Under the pieces are notes generated by a model. That model searched no databases. It was given only the letters and a program-made list of their open reading frames with translations, and was not told the origin of the DNA. From assembly GCA_947483345.1 (NCBI GenBank), contig CANKNL010000102.1, positions 1-9,404 of the forward strand: a DNA stretch of 9,404 bases, written 5' to 3'. The position numbers were made by a program, and so were the translations under genes. This stretch comes from Chitinophagaceae bacterium. Its GTDB lineage: Bacteria > Bacteroidota > Bacteroidia > Chitinophagales > Chitinophagaceae. Below are positions 1-5,352 of the stretch, in pieces (position 1 is the first letter of the stretch; every line of letters starts with the position of its first letter).

Positions 1-363
1 ACACCGGTTGCCTTTAATGAATTATCATCTGTACAGCAATATGAAAAAAGCAGCAACATAAGAGCGCGTGTAATACAAGCAAGAGAAATACAGGAAGCGC
101 GCTATAAAAACAGTGAAGGCGTTTATGCCAATGCACAAATGAGCAGCAAACAACTGAAAGAGATATGCATTATAACCACAACAGGGCATAACCTGTTAAA
201 AGTAGCCATGGAAAAATTAAATCTGAGTGCCCGTGCTTACGACCGCATTTTAAAAGTTAGTCGCACCATTGCAGATTTAGCAGCCTGTGAAGATATTAAA
301 CCTGAGCATTTGGCTGAGGCCATTCAATACCGGAGTTTGGATAGGGAGGGTTGGGGGGCTTGA
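1..363 (+). CDS. YifB/ComM-family Mg-chelatase-like AAA+ ATPase, C-terminal fragment (5' end outside window)
   Basis: The reading frame is open from base 1 and ends with TGA at 361-363, giving the last 120 residues of a longer protein. The visible part matches the C-terminal helical domain (Mg_chelatase_C) of the YifB/ComM family: an Arg-rich start (NIRARVIQAREIQ), a middle with QLKEIC and GHNLL, the helix LSARAYDRILKVSRTIADL and the characteristic ending YRSLDREGW. Family knowledge: ComM is a hexameric helicase-like AAA+ protein that promotes branch migration during natural transformation; in many non-competent bacteria the role of YifB is unclear. The Walker motifs and Lon-protease-like N-terminal domain would lie upstream of this window and cannot be checked. 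An internal ATG at 139 is not the true start, because homology continues before it. Family assignment is confident; cellular role here is not known. Confidence 0.93.
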   Translation, partial: TPVAFNELSSVQQYEKSSNIRARVIQAREIQEARYKNSEGVYANAQMSSKQLKEICIITTTGHNLLKVAMEKLNLSARAYDRILKVSRTIADLAACEDIKPEHLAEAIQYRSLDREGWGA

Positions 364-371
364 GGAAAGAG

Positions 372-476
372 GGCAGTTGGCAGTTGCCAGTTGGCAGTTT
401 GCAGTCTCAAAGATTGAAAGGCTTTTGATTAATGGGTATCTTGCCAACTGCTAACTGGCAACTGCCAACTGTTTTC
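372..476. repeat. Two facing arrays of a 7-bp tandem repeat (GGCAGTT) forming a long inverted repeat
   Basis: The left array runs in steps of seven: GGCAGTT (372), GGCAGTT (379), GCCAGTT (386), GGCAGTT (393), TGCAGTC (400). The right array carries the complementary unit: TGCCAAC (442), TGCTAAC (449), TGGCAAC (456), TGCCAAC (463). Bases 374-401 and 444-471 pair as 28-bp arms with two mismatches, separated by 42 bases. The variant third unit on the left (GCCAGTT) is mirrored exactly on the right (AACTGGC at 453-459). The element sits directly after the YifB stop codon. It may work as a transcription-ending hairpin, although the T-run right after the stem is only TTTT, or it may be a dispersed genomic repeat; short GTTGGCA-type tandem repeats are, to my recollection, common in Bacteroidota intergenic DNA. 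Confidence 0.85.
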
Positions 477-512
477 TGCCTTTCCGTCATTTTTTTACAA
501 ACTTGTACGATA

Positions 513-528
513 TTTGATACTTTGATAC
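513..528. repeat. Two tandem copies of TTTGATAC upstream of the ABC transporter gene
   Basis: The octamer TTTGATAC occurs at 513-520 and again at 521-528, in the AT-rich leader 34-49 bases before the ATG at 562. The junction gives TACTTTG, one base short of the Bacteroidota -7 consensus TAnnTTTG, so the ABC transporter promoter probably lies here, but no correctly spaced -33 TTG is obvious. Direct tandem octamers could be regulator half-sites or chance. Confidence 0.4.
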
Positions 529-561
529 TTTTCAACGCATCATTAGACACAAACTAACTGA

Positions 562-2367
562 ATGAAAATATTACTTCACTATTTGAAGCCATACAAATGG
601 CTGGTTATCCTTACTTTAACTTTAGCTGCCATTAATATAGGTTTTTCACTGGTTGATCCTATTCTGTTGGGAAAACTGATTAACCTGGCCAACGACCACC
701 AGAGCAGTGCCGAGCCATTTAATTATAACCGGTTTTTTAATGCGTTCTCCTGGGCCCATCCGGGCGTATGGTTCATCTTGGTATGTTCAATATCTGTTGC
801 GATGGTAAGTCGGATTGCAAAAGCTTTCCAGGATTATTTTTTAAATGTGGTTATACAAAAATTTGGGGCCAAGGTGTTTACCGATGGTTTGCAACATGCC
901 ATGAAACTGCCTTATCAGGAGTTTGAAGATCAACGCAGTGGAGAAACACTTTCTATTCTTACCAAAGTAAGATCGGATGTAGAGAAATTTATGATCAACT
1001 TCATCAACATTTTGTTTGGTGTAATTATTGGTGTGGTGTTTGTGTTTTTTTATGCGGCGGTATATATTCACTGGAGTATTCCGGTGGCCTACCTGGTGGG
1101 CATTTTCTTTTTAACCCTGATCACCAATTATCTGAGTAAAAAAATAAAGATCATTCAAAAAAACATTGTTGGCGAAACAACGGCTTTGGCAGGCTCTACA
1201 ACAGAATCATTGCGCAATATTGAGCTGGTAAAAAGCCTGGGCCTTACCGAGCAGGAGGTGGTCAGATTAAATAAAAATACGTATAAAATTCTTGGACTCG
1301 AATTAAAAAAGGTAAAAAGAATACGCAGTATCAGTTTTGTTCAGGGAACCATGGTGAATACTTTACGCCAGGTCATTCTGTTCATTTTAATGTACCTCAT
1401 TTTTCAAGATAAAATGAATGCCGGGCAATTAGTGACCATGCAGATATTTTCATTCTTTGTTTTTGGCCCCTTACAGGAAATAGGTAATATCCTGCTTTCT
1501 TATCGTGAGGCTGAAGCGTCACTGAATAATTTTGATAAGCTGATGAAAAAGGCTCCGGAGCAGGAACCTGCAAATCCAAAGCCATTAAATAATATTGAAA
1601 CGTTGTCTTTTAAAACGGTTTCGTTTAAACATCAAACGGCATCACATAAAGCCATCAATAACATTAGTTTTGACGCAAAGATTGGTGAAACGGTTGCTTT
1701 TGTCGGGCCTTCGGGTTCTGGCAAATCAACGTTGATGAAATTGCTGGTTGGTTTATACCGTCCACTGGAAGGCAAAATTTTATACAATAATCTGGATGAA
1801 ACCGAAATACGATTTGATGATTTGCGTAAACAAATAGGTTTTGTTACACAGGACACGAATTTATTCAGTGGTACCATCAGAGAAAATCTGATGTTTGTAA
1901 ATCCGCTGGCCACCGAAATCGAATTGAATGATGTATTGGTAAAAGCCAGTTGTACAGGTTTGCTGGAAAGAGCCGAGAAAGGATTGGATACCATGATTGG
2001 TGAAGGGGGATTAAAATTATCGGGAGGTGAAAAGCAACGAATTTCTATTGCACGTGCCTTATTGCGGAAGCCGCATTTATTAATTTTTGATGAAGCCACA
2101 TCGGCATTGGATTCATTAACTGAAGAAGAAATTACCAATACCATCAGAGACCTCTCTTCACAAAAAGGGCAGATCACTATTTTAATTGCACACCGGTTAA
2201 GTACCATCATGCATGCCGACCGCATTTATGTACTTGAAAAAGGCGATGTGGTGGAAACCGGTTCACATGAACTTTTGTTACAGGAAAAAGGATTGTACTT
2301 TGCCATGTGGCGCCAGCAGATCGGTGAAAGAAAAAGACAAACATTATCAGCAACAGCATTAAACTAA
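562..2367 (+). CDS. ABC exporter half-transporter (fused TMD-NBD, ABCB/MsbA-like)
   Basis: A 601-residue half-transporter with an N-terminal transmembrane domain (about 1-330, roughly six membrane segments, the clearest near 12-36, 70-92, 148-170, 172-190 and 290-310) and a C-terminal nucleotide-binding domain. All ATPase motifs are intact: Walker A GPSGSGKST (382-390), Q-loop Q430, signature LSGGEKQR from 486, Walker B ending in D510 with catalytic E511, D-loop SALD, and H-loop H544. It should act as a homodimer in the inner membrane, exporting lipid, peptide or drug-like substrates; the substrate cannot be read from sequence. The A-loop position that usually carries an aromatic residue before Walker A appears to be His357 (FKHQ). 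The gene starts at ATG 562, whose product begins directly at the first membrane segment. The SemiSWEET gene follows after 5 bp, so the two are almost certainly co-transcribed. Confidence 0.93.
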   Translation: MKILLHYLKPYKWLVILTLTLAAINIGFSLVDPILLGKLINLANDHQSSAEPFNYNRFFNAFSWAHPGVWFILVCSISVAMVSRIAKAFQDYFLNVVIQKFGAKVFTDGLQHAMKLPYQEFEDQRSGETLSILTKVRSDVEKFMINFINILFGVIIGVVFVFFYAAVYIHWSIPVAYLVGIFFLTLITNYLSKKIKIIQKNIVGETTALAGSTTESLRNIELVKSLGLTEQEVVRLNKNTYKILGLELKKVKRIRSISFVQGTMVNTLRQVILFILMYLIFQDKMNAGQLVTMQIFSFFVFGPLQEIGNILLSYREAEASLNNFDKLMKKAPEQEPANPKPLNNIETLSFKTVSFKHQTASHKAINNISFDAKIGETVAFVGPSGSGKSTLMKLLVGLYRPLEGKILYNNLDETEIRFDDLRKQIGFVTQDTNLFSGTIRENLMFVNPLATEIELNDVLVKASCTGLLERAEKGLDTMIGEGGLKLSGGEKQRISIARALLRKPHLLIFDEATSALDSLTEEEITNTIRDLSSQKGQITILIAHRLSTIMHADRIYVLEKGDVVETGSHELLLQEKGLYFAMWRQQIGERKRQTLSATALN

Positions 2368-2372
2368 ATGAC

Positions 2373-2627
2373 ATGTCATTGATTCAAATTTTAGGATTGG
2401 CCGCGGGTACAATAACTTCCATTACTTTTTTGCCACAGGTTATACAGATATGGAAAACAAAATCAGCAAAGGATCTGTCTTTATTTATGCTGATTTTACT
2501 AATACTGGGTGTTTTATTATGGCTTACTTATGGTTTGCTGGTTATGGACGCAGCCATTATTTACACCAATAGTATGGTGCTTGCCATGAGCTTGATTTTG
2601 TTGTATTTTAAATTGAGATTTAAATAG
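2373..2627 (+). CDS. SemiSWEET-family sugar transporter (PQ-loop/MtN3 fold)
   Basis: An 84-residue, three-helix membrane protein of normal SemiSWEET length. Helix 1 (about 5-25) carries the PQ motif (L20-P21-Q22) in FLPQVIQIWKTKSAKDLS, a stretch typical of the family; helix 2 (about 38-57) contains W50 and helix 3 (about 61-79) contains N66. W50 and N66 match in position the Trp and Asn that line the sugar pocket of the Leptospira SemiSWEET structure. Known members form homodimers and move mono- or disaccharides down their gradient across the inner membrane. The ATG at 2373 lies 5 bp after the ABC transporter stop, leaving no independent promoter and no clear ribosome binding site, so translation is probably coupled. 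Another ATG at 2368 is in a different frame and stops after four codons. Substrate is unknown. Confidence 0.92.
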   Translation: MSLIQILGLAAGTITSITFLPQVIQIWKTKSAKDLSLFMLILLILGVLLWLTYGLLVMDAAIIYTNSMVLAMSLILLYFKLRFK

Positions 2628-2642
2628 CCGGTATCATTTGTT

Positions 2643-2660
2643 ACAGAAAACAGTTTCTGT
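2643..2660. promoter_or_regulatory. Perfect inverted repeat ACAGAAA-N4-TTTCTGT just upstream of the DUF983 -7 box
   Basis: Seven-base arms (2643-2649 and 2654-2660) pair without mismatch around the 4-base loop ACAG. The element lies in the spacer region of the promoter predicted for the DUF983 gene, six bases before its -7 box, which is a normal place for a repressor or activator site. It could also be a small terminator-like hairpin after the SemiSWEET gene, but no T-run follows it. Confidence 0.45.
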
Positions 2661-2665
2661 TAGTG

Positions 2666-2673
2666 TACCTTTG
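2666..2673 (+). promoter_or_regulatory. Bacteroidota -7 promoter element (TACCTTTG) for the DUF983 gene
   Basis: TACCTTTG is an exact match to the Bacteroidota consensus TAnnTTTG. A TTG at 2638-2640 could be the -33 element, although the 25-base spacing is slightly long. Transcription from this box would start around 2677-2680, at or next to the ATG at 2679, implying a leaderless or nearly leaderless mRNA. Confidence 0.65.
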
Positions 2674-2678
2674 CGGGG

Positions 2679-3113
2679 ATGAACAAAAAAAATCCCAAAC
2701 CCAATTATTTTTGGAGTATTTTAACTATGACCTGTCCCAGATGCAGGCGTGGCCCTATGTTTAAGAACCATAATCCTTTCAAGATCCTTAAGCTTTCACA
2801 TATTTTTAATATGCCTGATACTTGCCAGGTATGCAAACAGAAATTTGATCTGGAAGATGGTTTTTGGTTTGGTACCGGTTATGTAAGTTATGCACTGGCA
2901 GTTGCCGTATCGGTTACCACATTTATTGCCTGGTTGGTTTTAATTGGGGTTTCTACATCGGATAACCGGATTTTCTGGTGGTTGGGTACAAATTCGGTTA
3001 TTTTGGTTATTACACAACCCTGGCTTATGCGGTTGAGCCGTGTTTTGTACATCCGCTTTTTTGTAAGGTATGATGAAAACTATGAAGAAACAAAACCGGT
3101 TGAGTTGAATTAA
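2679..3113 (+). CDS. DUF983 family membrane protein with zinc ribbon
   Basis: A 144-residue protein with the hallmarks of DUF983: an N-terminal CPRCRRGPMF (C19, C22), a second CxxC (C49, C52) and the following EDGFWFGTGYVSYAL stretch. The four cysteines should bind one zinc ion on the cytoplasmic side; two membrane helices follow at about 70-94 and 98-117, then a short charged tail. The biochemical function of the family is unknown. The start is fixed by the adjacent promoter element, which leaves almost no 5' leader; there is no Shine-Dalgarno sequence. Its stop codon overlaps that of the convergent DUF2721 gene by 4 bp (TTAA, 3110-3113). Spacing and its own promoter suggest a separate transcription unit from the ABC/SemiSWEET pair. 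Confidence 0.9.
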   Translation: MNKKNPKPNYFWSILTMTCPRCRRGPMFKNHNPFKILKLSHIFNMPDTCQVCKQKFDLEDGFWFGTGYVSYALAVAVSVTTFIAWLVLIGVSTSDNRIFWWLGTNSVILVITQPWLMRLSRVLYIRFFVRYDENYEETKPVELN

Positions 3114-3553
3114 TCATACTCTTTTTTAAAGATATCAGTAAAAATATTTTCCTTATTCAGTTCTTCAATATCGCTAAGAACCAGTTCAATGGCTCTTGTG
3201 CTTTTATTAATTTCCAATAAAGATAAAATGATGGATAATAATAAAAAAATGAGGCTGGCAGCAAATATCCAATGCGCTATCACCATCCAGTTGCGGAAAA
3301 TAACATACATACAAAGTACACAACATAAAAAACTAAGTACACCTAATGCCTGCATGTAACGGATCAGGTTTAATCGGGTACGGATATTCTTTATTTGCAT
3401 TAAAATGTTCCTTTCTTTTTCGCCTCGGTTATATTCGGCATGTAGTTTTCGAACCAATGAAGCCAGCGATAAAAAACGGTTGGTGTATGCCAACATTAAA
3501 AGTGTGATGGCCGGAAAAAGTAAAGCCGGCGTATTTATATTGATATCAATCAT
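3110..3553 (-). CDS. DUF2721 family membrane protein
   Basis: 147 residues if started at the ATG at 3553-3551 (MIDININTPALLFPAI). The sequence matches DUF2721: TPALLFPAITLLMLAYTNRFLSLA at the N-terminus, an Arg-rich cytoplasmic linker with QIKNIRTRLNLIRYMQALGVLSF, and a C-terminal SLLEINKSTRAIELVLSDIE. Three membrane segments are visible near 9-24, 68-86 and 91-113. Function of the family is unknown. The frame stays open upstream to 3637, but that stretch overlaps the PAP2 gene in another frame and has no family resemblance, so the internal ATG is chosen; it lies one base after the PAP2 stop codon (TAA-A-ATG), which indicates translational coupling and one mRNA for both genes. Confidence 0.88.
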   Translation of the reverse strand: MIDININTPALLFPAITLLMLAYTNRFLSLASLVRKLHAEYNRGEKERNILMQIKNIRTRLNLIRYMQALGVLSFLCCVLCMYVIFRNWMVIAHWIFAASLIFLLLSIILSLLEINKSTRAIELVLSDIEELNKENIFTDIFKKEYD

Positions 3554-3554
3554 T

Positions 3555-4178
3555 TTACAAAGTAAGTTTCTTTTTCCGTTCTTTTTTACCTGCCAGCCAT
3601 TTTTGTGATTTATAACCGAGCCAGGCACTGCCTGCACCTACAAGTGCCCCAACCAGCACATCACTGGGGTAATGCACGCCCTGGTACATTCTGGCCCAGC
3701 CAACACTGGTTGCAAAAAGATAAGCCGGGGCTATTACATACCATTTACGATACCGTAAAGCTAATGAGGTGGCTGTACAAAAAGCAGCCGACGTATGGCC
3801 TGATGGAAAAGACATGCCACCACTTTCATCATCCCGTTTTATGATAAAACGGTATGTTTCAAAAGGCCGCGGCCTCTTAGCGATGCGCTTTGTGCCTTGA
3901 GTAACAATGCTTGATACCAGGAAAGCAGAGCCTATAAACAAGGCGTCTTTTTTTAGTTTAGTATCGTGCATAATGAAGCCGGTAATAGCTACGGCAACCG
4001 GTGCGGCTATACTTACATATGTTACCGAAGAGGCGTTTAATTCAAGGTATTTATTTTTAAAGTTGGTTTCATTTCTGTTGATGGGTTTAAGGATATCAAT
4101 ATCTAAATTTTGAGAAGAAACCTTAAGATGTATCCCTAAAAATAAAATGAACAGGTAAAGAATTGGTTTGATGTTCAT
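3555..4178 (-). CDS. PAP2-superfamily acid phosphatase / membrane lipid phosphatase
   Basis: 207 residues with all three PAP2 phosphatase motifs: KX6RP (K97 to R104-P105), PSGH (125-128, in SFPSGHTS) and RX5HX3D (R163, H169, D173, in ARMYQGVHYPSD). H169 is the expected phospho-accepting nucleophile, H128 the acid/base, and K97, R104 and R163 hold the phosphate. The N-terminus (1-23, ending VSSQ) looks like a signal peptide or first membrane anchor; further hydrophobic segments lie near 55-70, 79-94, 132-141, 148-160 and 174-188. Likely substrates are phosphatidic acid, undecaprenyl pyrophosphate or similar lipid phosphates at the periplasmic face; the exact one cannot be told from sequence. 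It is the first gene of a two-gene unit with DUF2721, and is divergent from the PepSY gene across a 59-bp gap. Confidence 0.92.
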   Translation of the reverse strand: MNIKPILYLFILFLGIHLKVSSQNLDIDILKPINRNETNFKNKYLELNASSVTYVSIAAPVAVAITGFIMHDTKLKKDALFIGSAFLVSSIVTQGTKRIAKRPRPFETYRFIIKRDDESGGMSFPSGHTSAAFCTATSLALRYRKWYVIAPAYLFATSVGWARMYQGVHYPSDVLVGALVGAGSAWLGYKSQKWLAGKKERKKKLTL

Positions 4179-4237
4179 TTGATGATTTGAATTATTAATA
4201 TTGCAAGATAATTTAACTGCACGATAAATCGATCTTG

Positions 4238-5293
4238 ATGAAGAGGAGCTTTATATTTAATCTGCATATGACTGCCGGATTGGTATCCGGTGCTTTCATT
4301 TTACTGATGTCCCTGTCAGGTGCGGTACTGGTTTTTCATGAAGATGTGGATCAGTTGCAGACATCTGTAATTGGGAACTTCTCCGATACATCATATAGTA
4401 TCGACAAATCCTATGCGGCACTTCAGCAGCATTACCCCAAAGCACAGATCAGTAATTGTGTACTGCCTTATGGTTTAACCAGTAATATTACTTTTACCAT
4501 TTACGACTCAGCGTATAAAAATGGTAAAGTGGCTTTGAAGATTTTTCAACATCCGCAAACAACAGCCTTATTAAAAACCAGCGGCAGCGATACCGGATTT
4601 ATCAGTTGGTTATCCAAATTCCATAATTCATTTCACTTGGGTAAAACAGGCGAGTGGTTGCTTGGCTTTTTTGCATTGTTTTTTTTAGTCAGCCTCATCA
4701 CAGGTTTAATTCTTTACCGAAAAAATATACTGGCAGTTTTATTATTTAGAAAAACTGTTTTCCGTAAAAATAACCTGCATCAAATTATTGGAGTATATGC
4801 TTTGTTATTTAACCTGATGATTGCCATTACCGGTTTCTGGATGCAGCGCTATGTTTTTAAAACAGCATTTTATGCTGCAGATAATTATACACCTGTATTA
4901 AAAACATCGCCTGCTTTAACTTTTAAATTTGATTCGGCTTTTGCACTGGTAAAAAAACAATATCCTGATTTTACTGTGCGTGTAATTTATTTTGCACAAA
5001 GCAAAAAAGCTAAGACTGCTGCGTATGGAAGTCGTTCTTCCAATGCATACATCCATTCCAAAAAAATGGCCGATGTAATTTTTTTAGACAGTGCCGGAGG
5101 TATTGCAAAAACAAGATTCATTAATGAAATCAGTGCAGATGATCGGACCGATATTATCAACTCTCAACTGCATATGGGCAGGTTTGGCGGTGCCGGTATA
5201 AAAATCATTTATTTTGTTTTTGGGTTAACAGGCGCTTTGCTGAGTATAACCGGGTTTATATTGTGGTTGAGAAGAAGGAAAGAAAAAAAATAG
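4238..5293 (+). CDS. PepSY-associated transmembrane protein, putative ferric-siderophore/metal reductase
   Basis: 351 residues from the ATG at 4238; an in-frame TTG lies just before it at 4235 but the ATG is preferred. Four membrane segments are visible near 10-33, 141-162, 182-204 and 318-343, with large periplasmic regions between 1-2 and 3-4 (PepSY_TM layout). The opening LHMTAGLVSGAFILLMSLSGAVLVFHED is typical. Histidines at membrane borders (H10, H34, H129, H133, H181, H312) are candidate heme ligands, as in FoxB-type siderophore reductases. Family members reduce or release iron from imported siderophores at the inner membrane; others take part in quite different envelope tasks, so the reductase role is inference, supported by the convergent TonB-dependent receptor next door. 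The C-terminus is very basic (RRRKEKK), and its A-rich codons double as the terminator tract of the opposite gene. Confidence 0.87.
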   Translation: MKRSFIFNLHMTAGLVSGAFILLMSLSGAVLVFHEDVDQLQTSVIGNFSDTSYSIDKSYAALQQHYPKAQISNCVLPYGLTSNITFTIYDSAYKNGKVALKIFQHPQTTALLKTSGSDTGFISWLSKFHNSFHLGKTGEWLLGFFALFFLVSLITGLILYRKNILAVLLFRKTVFRKNNLHQIIGVYALLFNLMIAITGFWMQRYVFKTAFYAADNYTPVLKTSPALTFKFDSAFALVKKQYPDFTVRVIYFAQSKKAKTAAYGSRSSNAYIHSKKMADVIFLDSAGGIAKTRFINEISADDRTDIINSQLHMGRFGGAGIKIIYFVFGLTGALLSITGFILWLRRRKEKK

Positions 5294-5342
5294 CCGGTAA
5301 GACGATGTTCAGCGAAGCTGAACGTCTTGTCGTTTTCCCGGC
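5283..5342 (-). terminator. Intrinsic terminator of the TonB-dependent receptor gene, lying between convergent genes
   Basis: Outer arms GCCGG (5293-5297) and CCGGC (5338-5342) enclose an inner stem AAGACG/CGTCTT (5299-5304 with 5323-5328), a 3-base bulge ATG, and TTCAGC/GCTGAA (5308-5313 with 5317-5322) closed by a GAA loop. Read on the - strand the hairpin is followed by TA and eight Ts (complement of 5283-5290), a proper T-tract. On the + strand only a broken A/T-rich stretch follows, so termination of the PepSY transcript should be weaker. The T-tract and first stem base lie inside the 3' end of the PepSY gene. Confidence 0.8.
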
Positions 5343-5352
5343 AAATAAAAAT

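Noticed and set aside
372..476. CRISPR array
   Set aside because: The repeat unit is only 7 bp with no spacers between units, the two arrays are inverted, and no cas gene is nearby.
1632..2225. 197-codon open frame on the - strand inside the ABC transporter ATPase domain
   Set aside because: It lies wholly opposite a gene whose ATPase motifs are all intact, and its translation shows no domain; it is a shadow of the + strand codons.
3554..3637. N-terminal extension of the DUF2721 protein back to 3637
   Set aside because: The added residues overlap the 3' end of the PAP2 gene in another frame and look unlike the family; the ATG at 3553 gives the normal N-terminus TPALLFPAI.
4235..4237. TTG as the start codon of the PepSY protein
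   Set aside because: An ATG follows immediately at 4238 and gives the same protein without one extra residue; ATG is the more likely start.
4179..4237. Promoters in the PAP2/PepSY divergent gap
   Set aside because: TATCTTGC on the - strand (4203-4210) is one base short of the -7 consensus and no -33 element fits on either strand; promoters must be near but cannot be placed with confidence.
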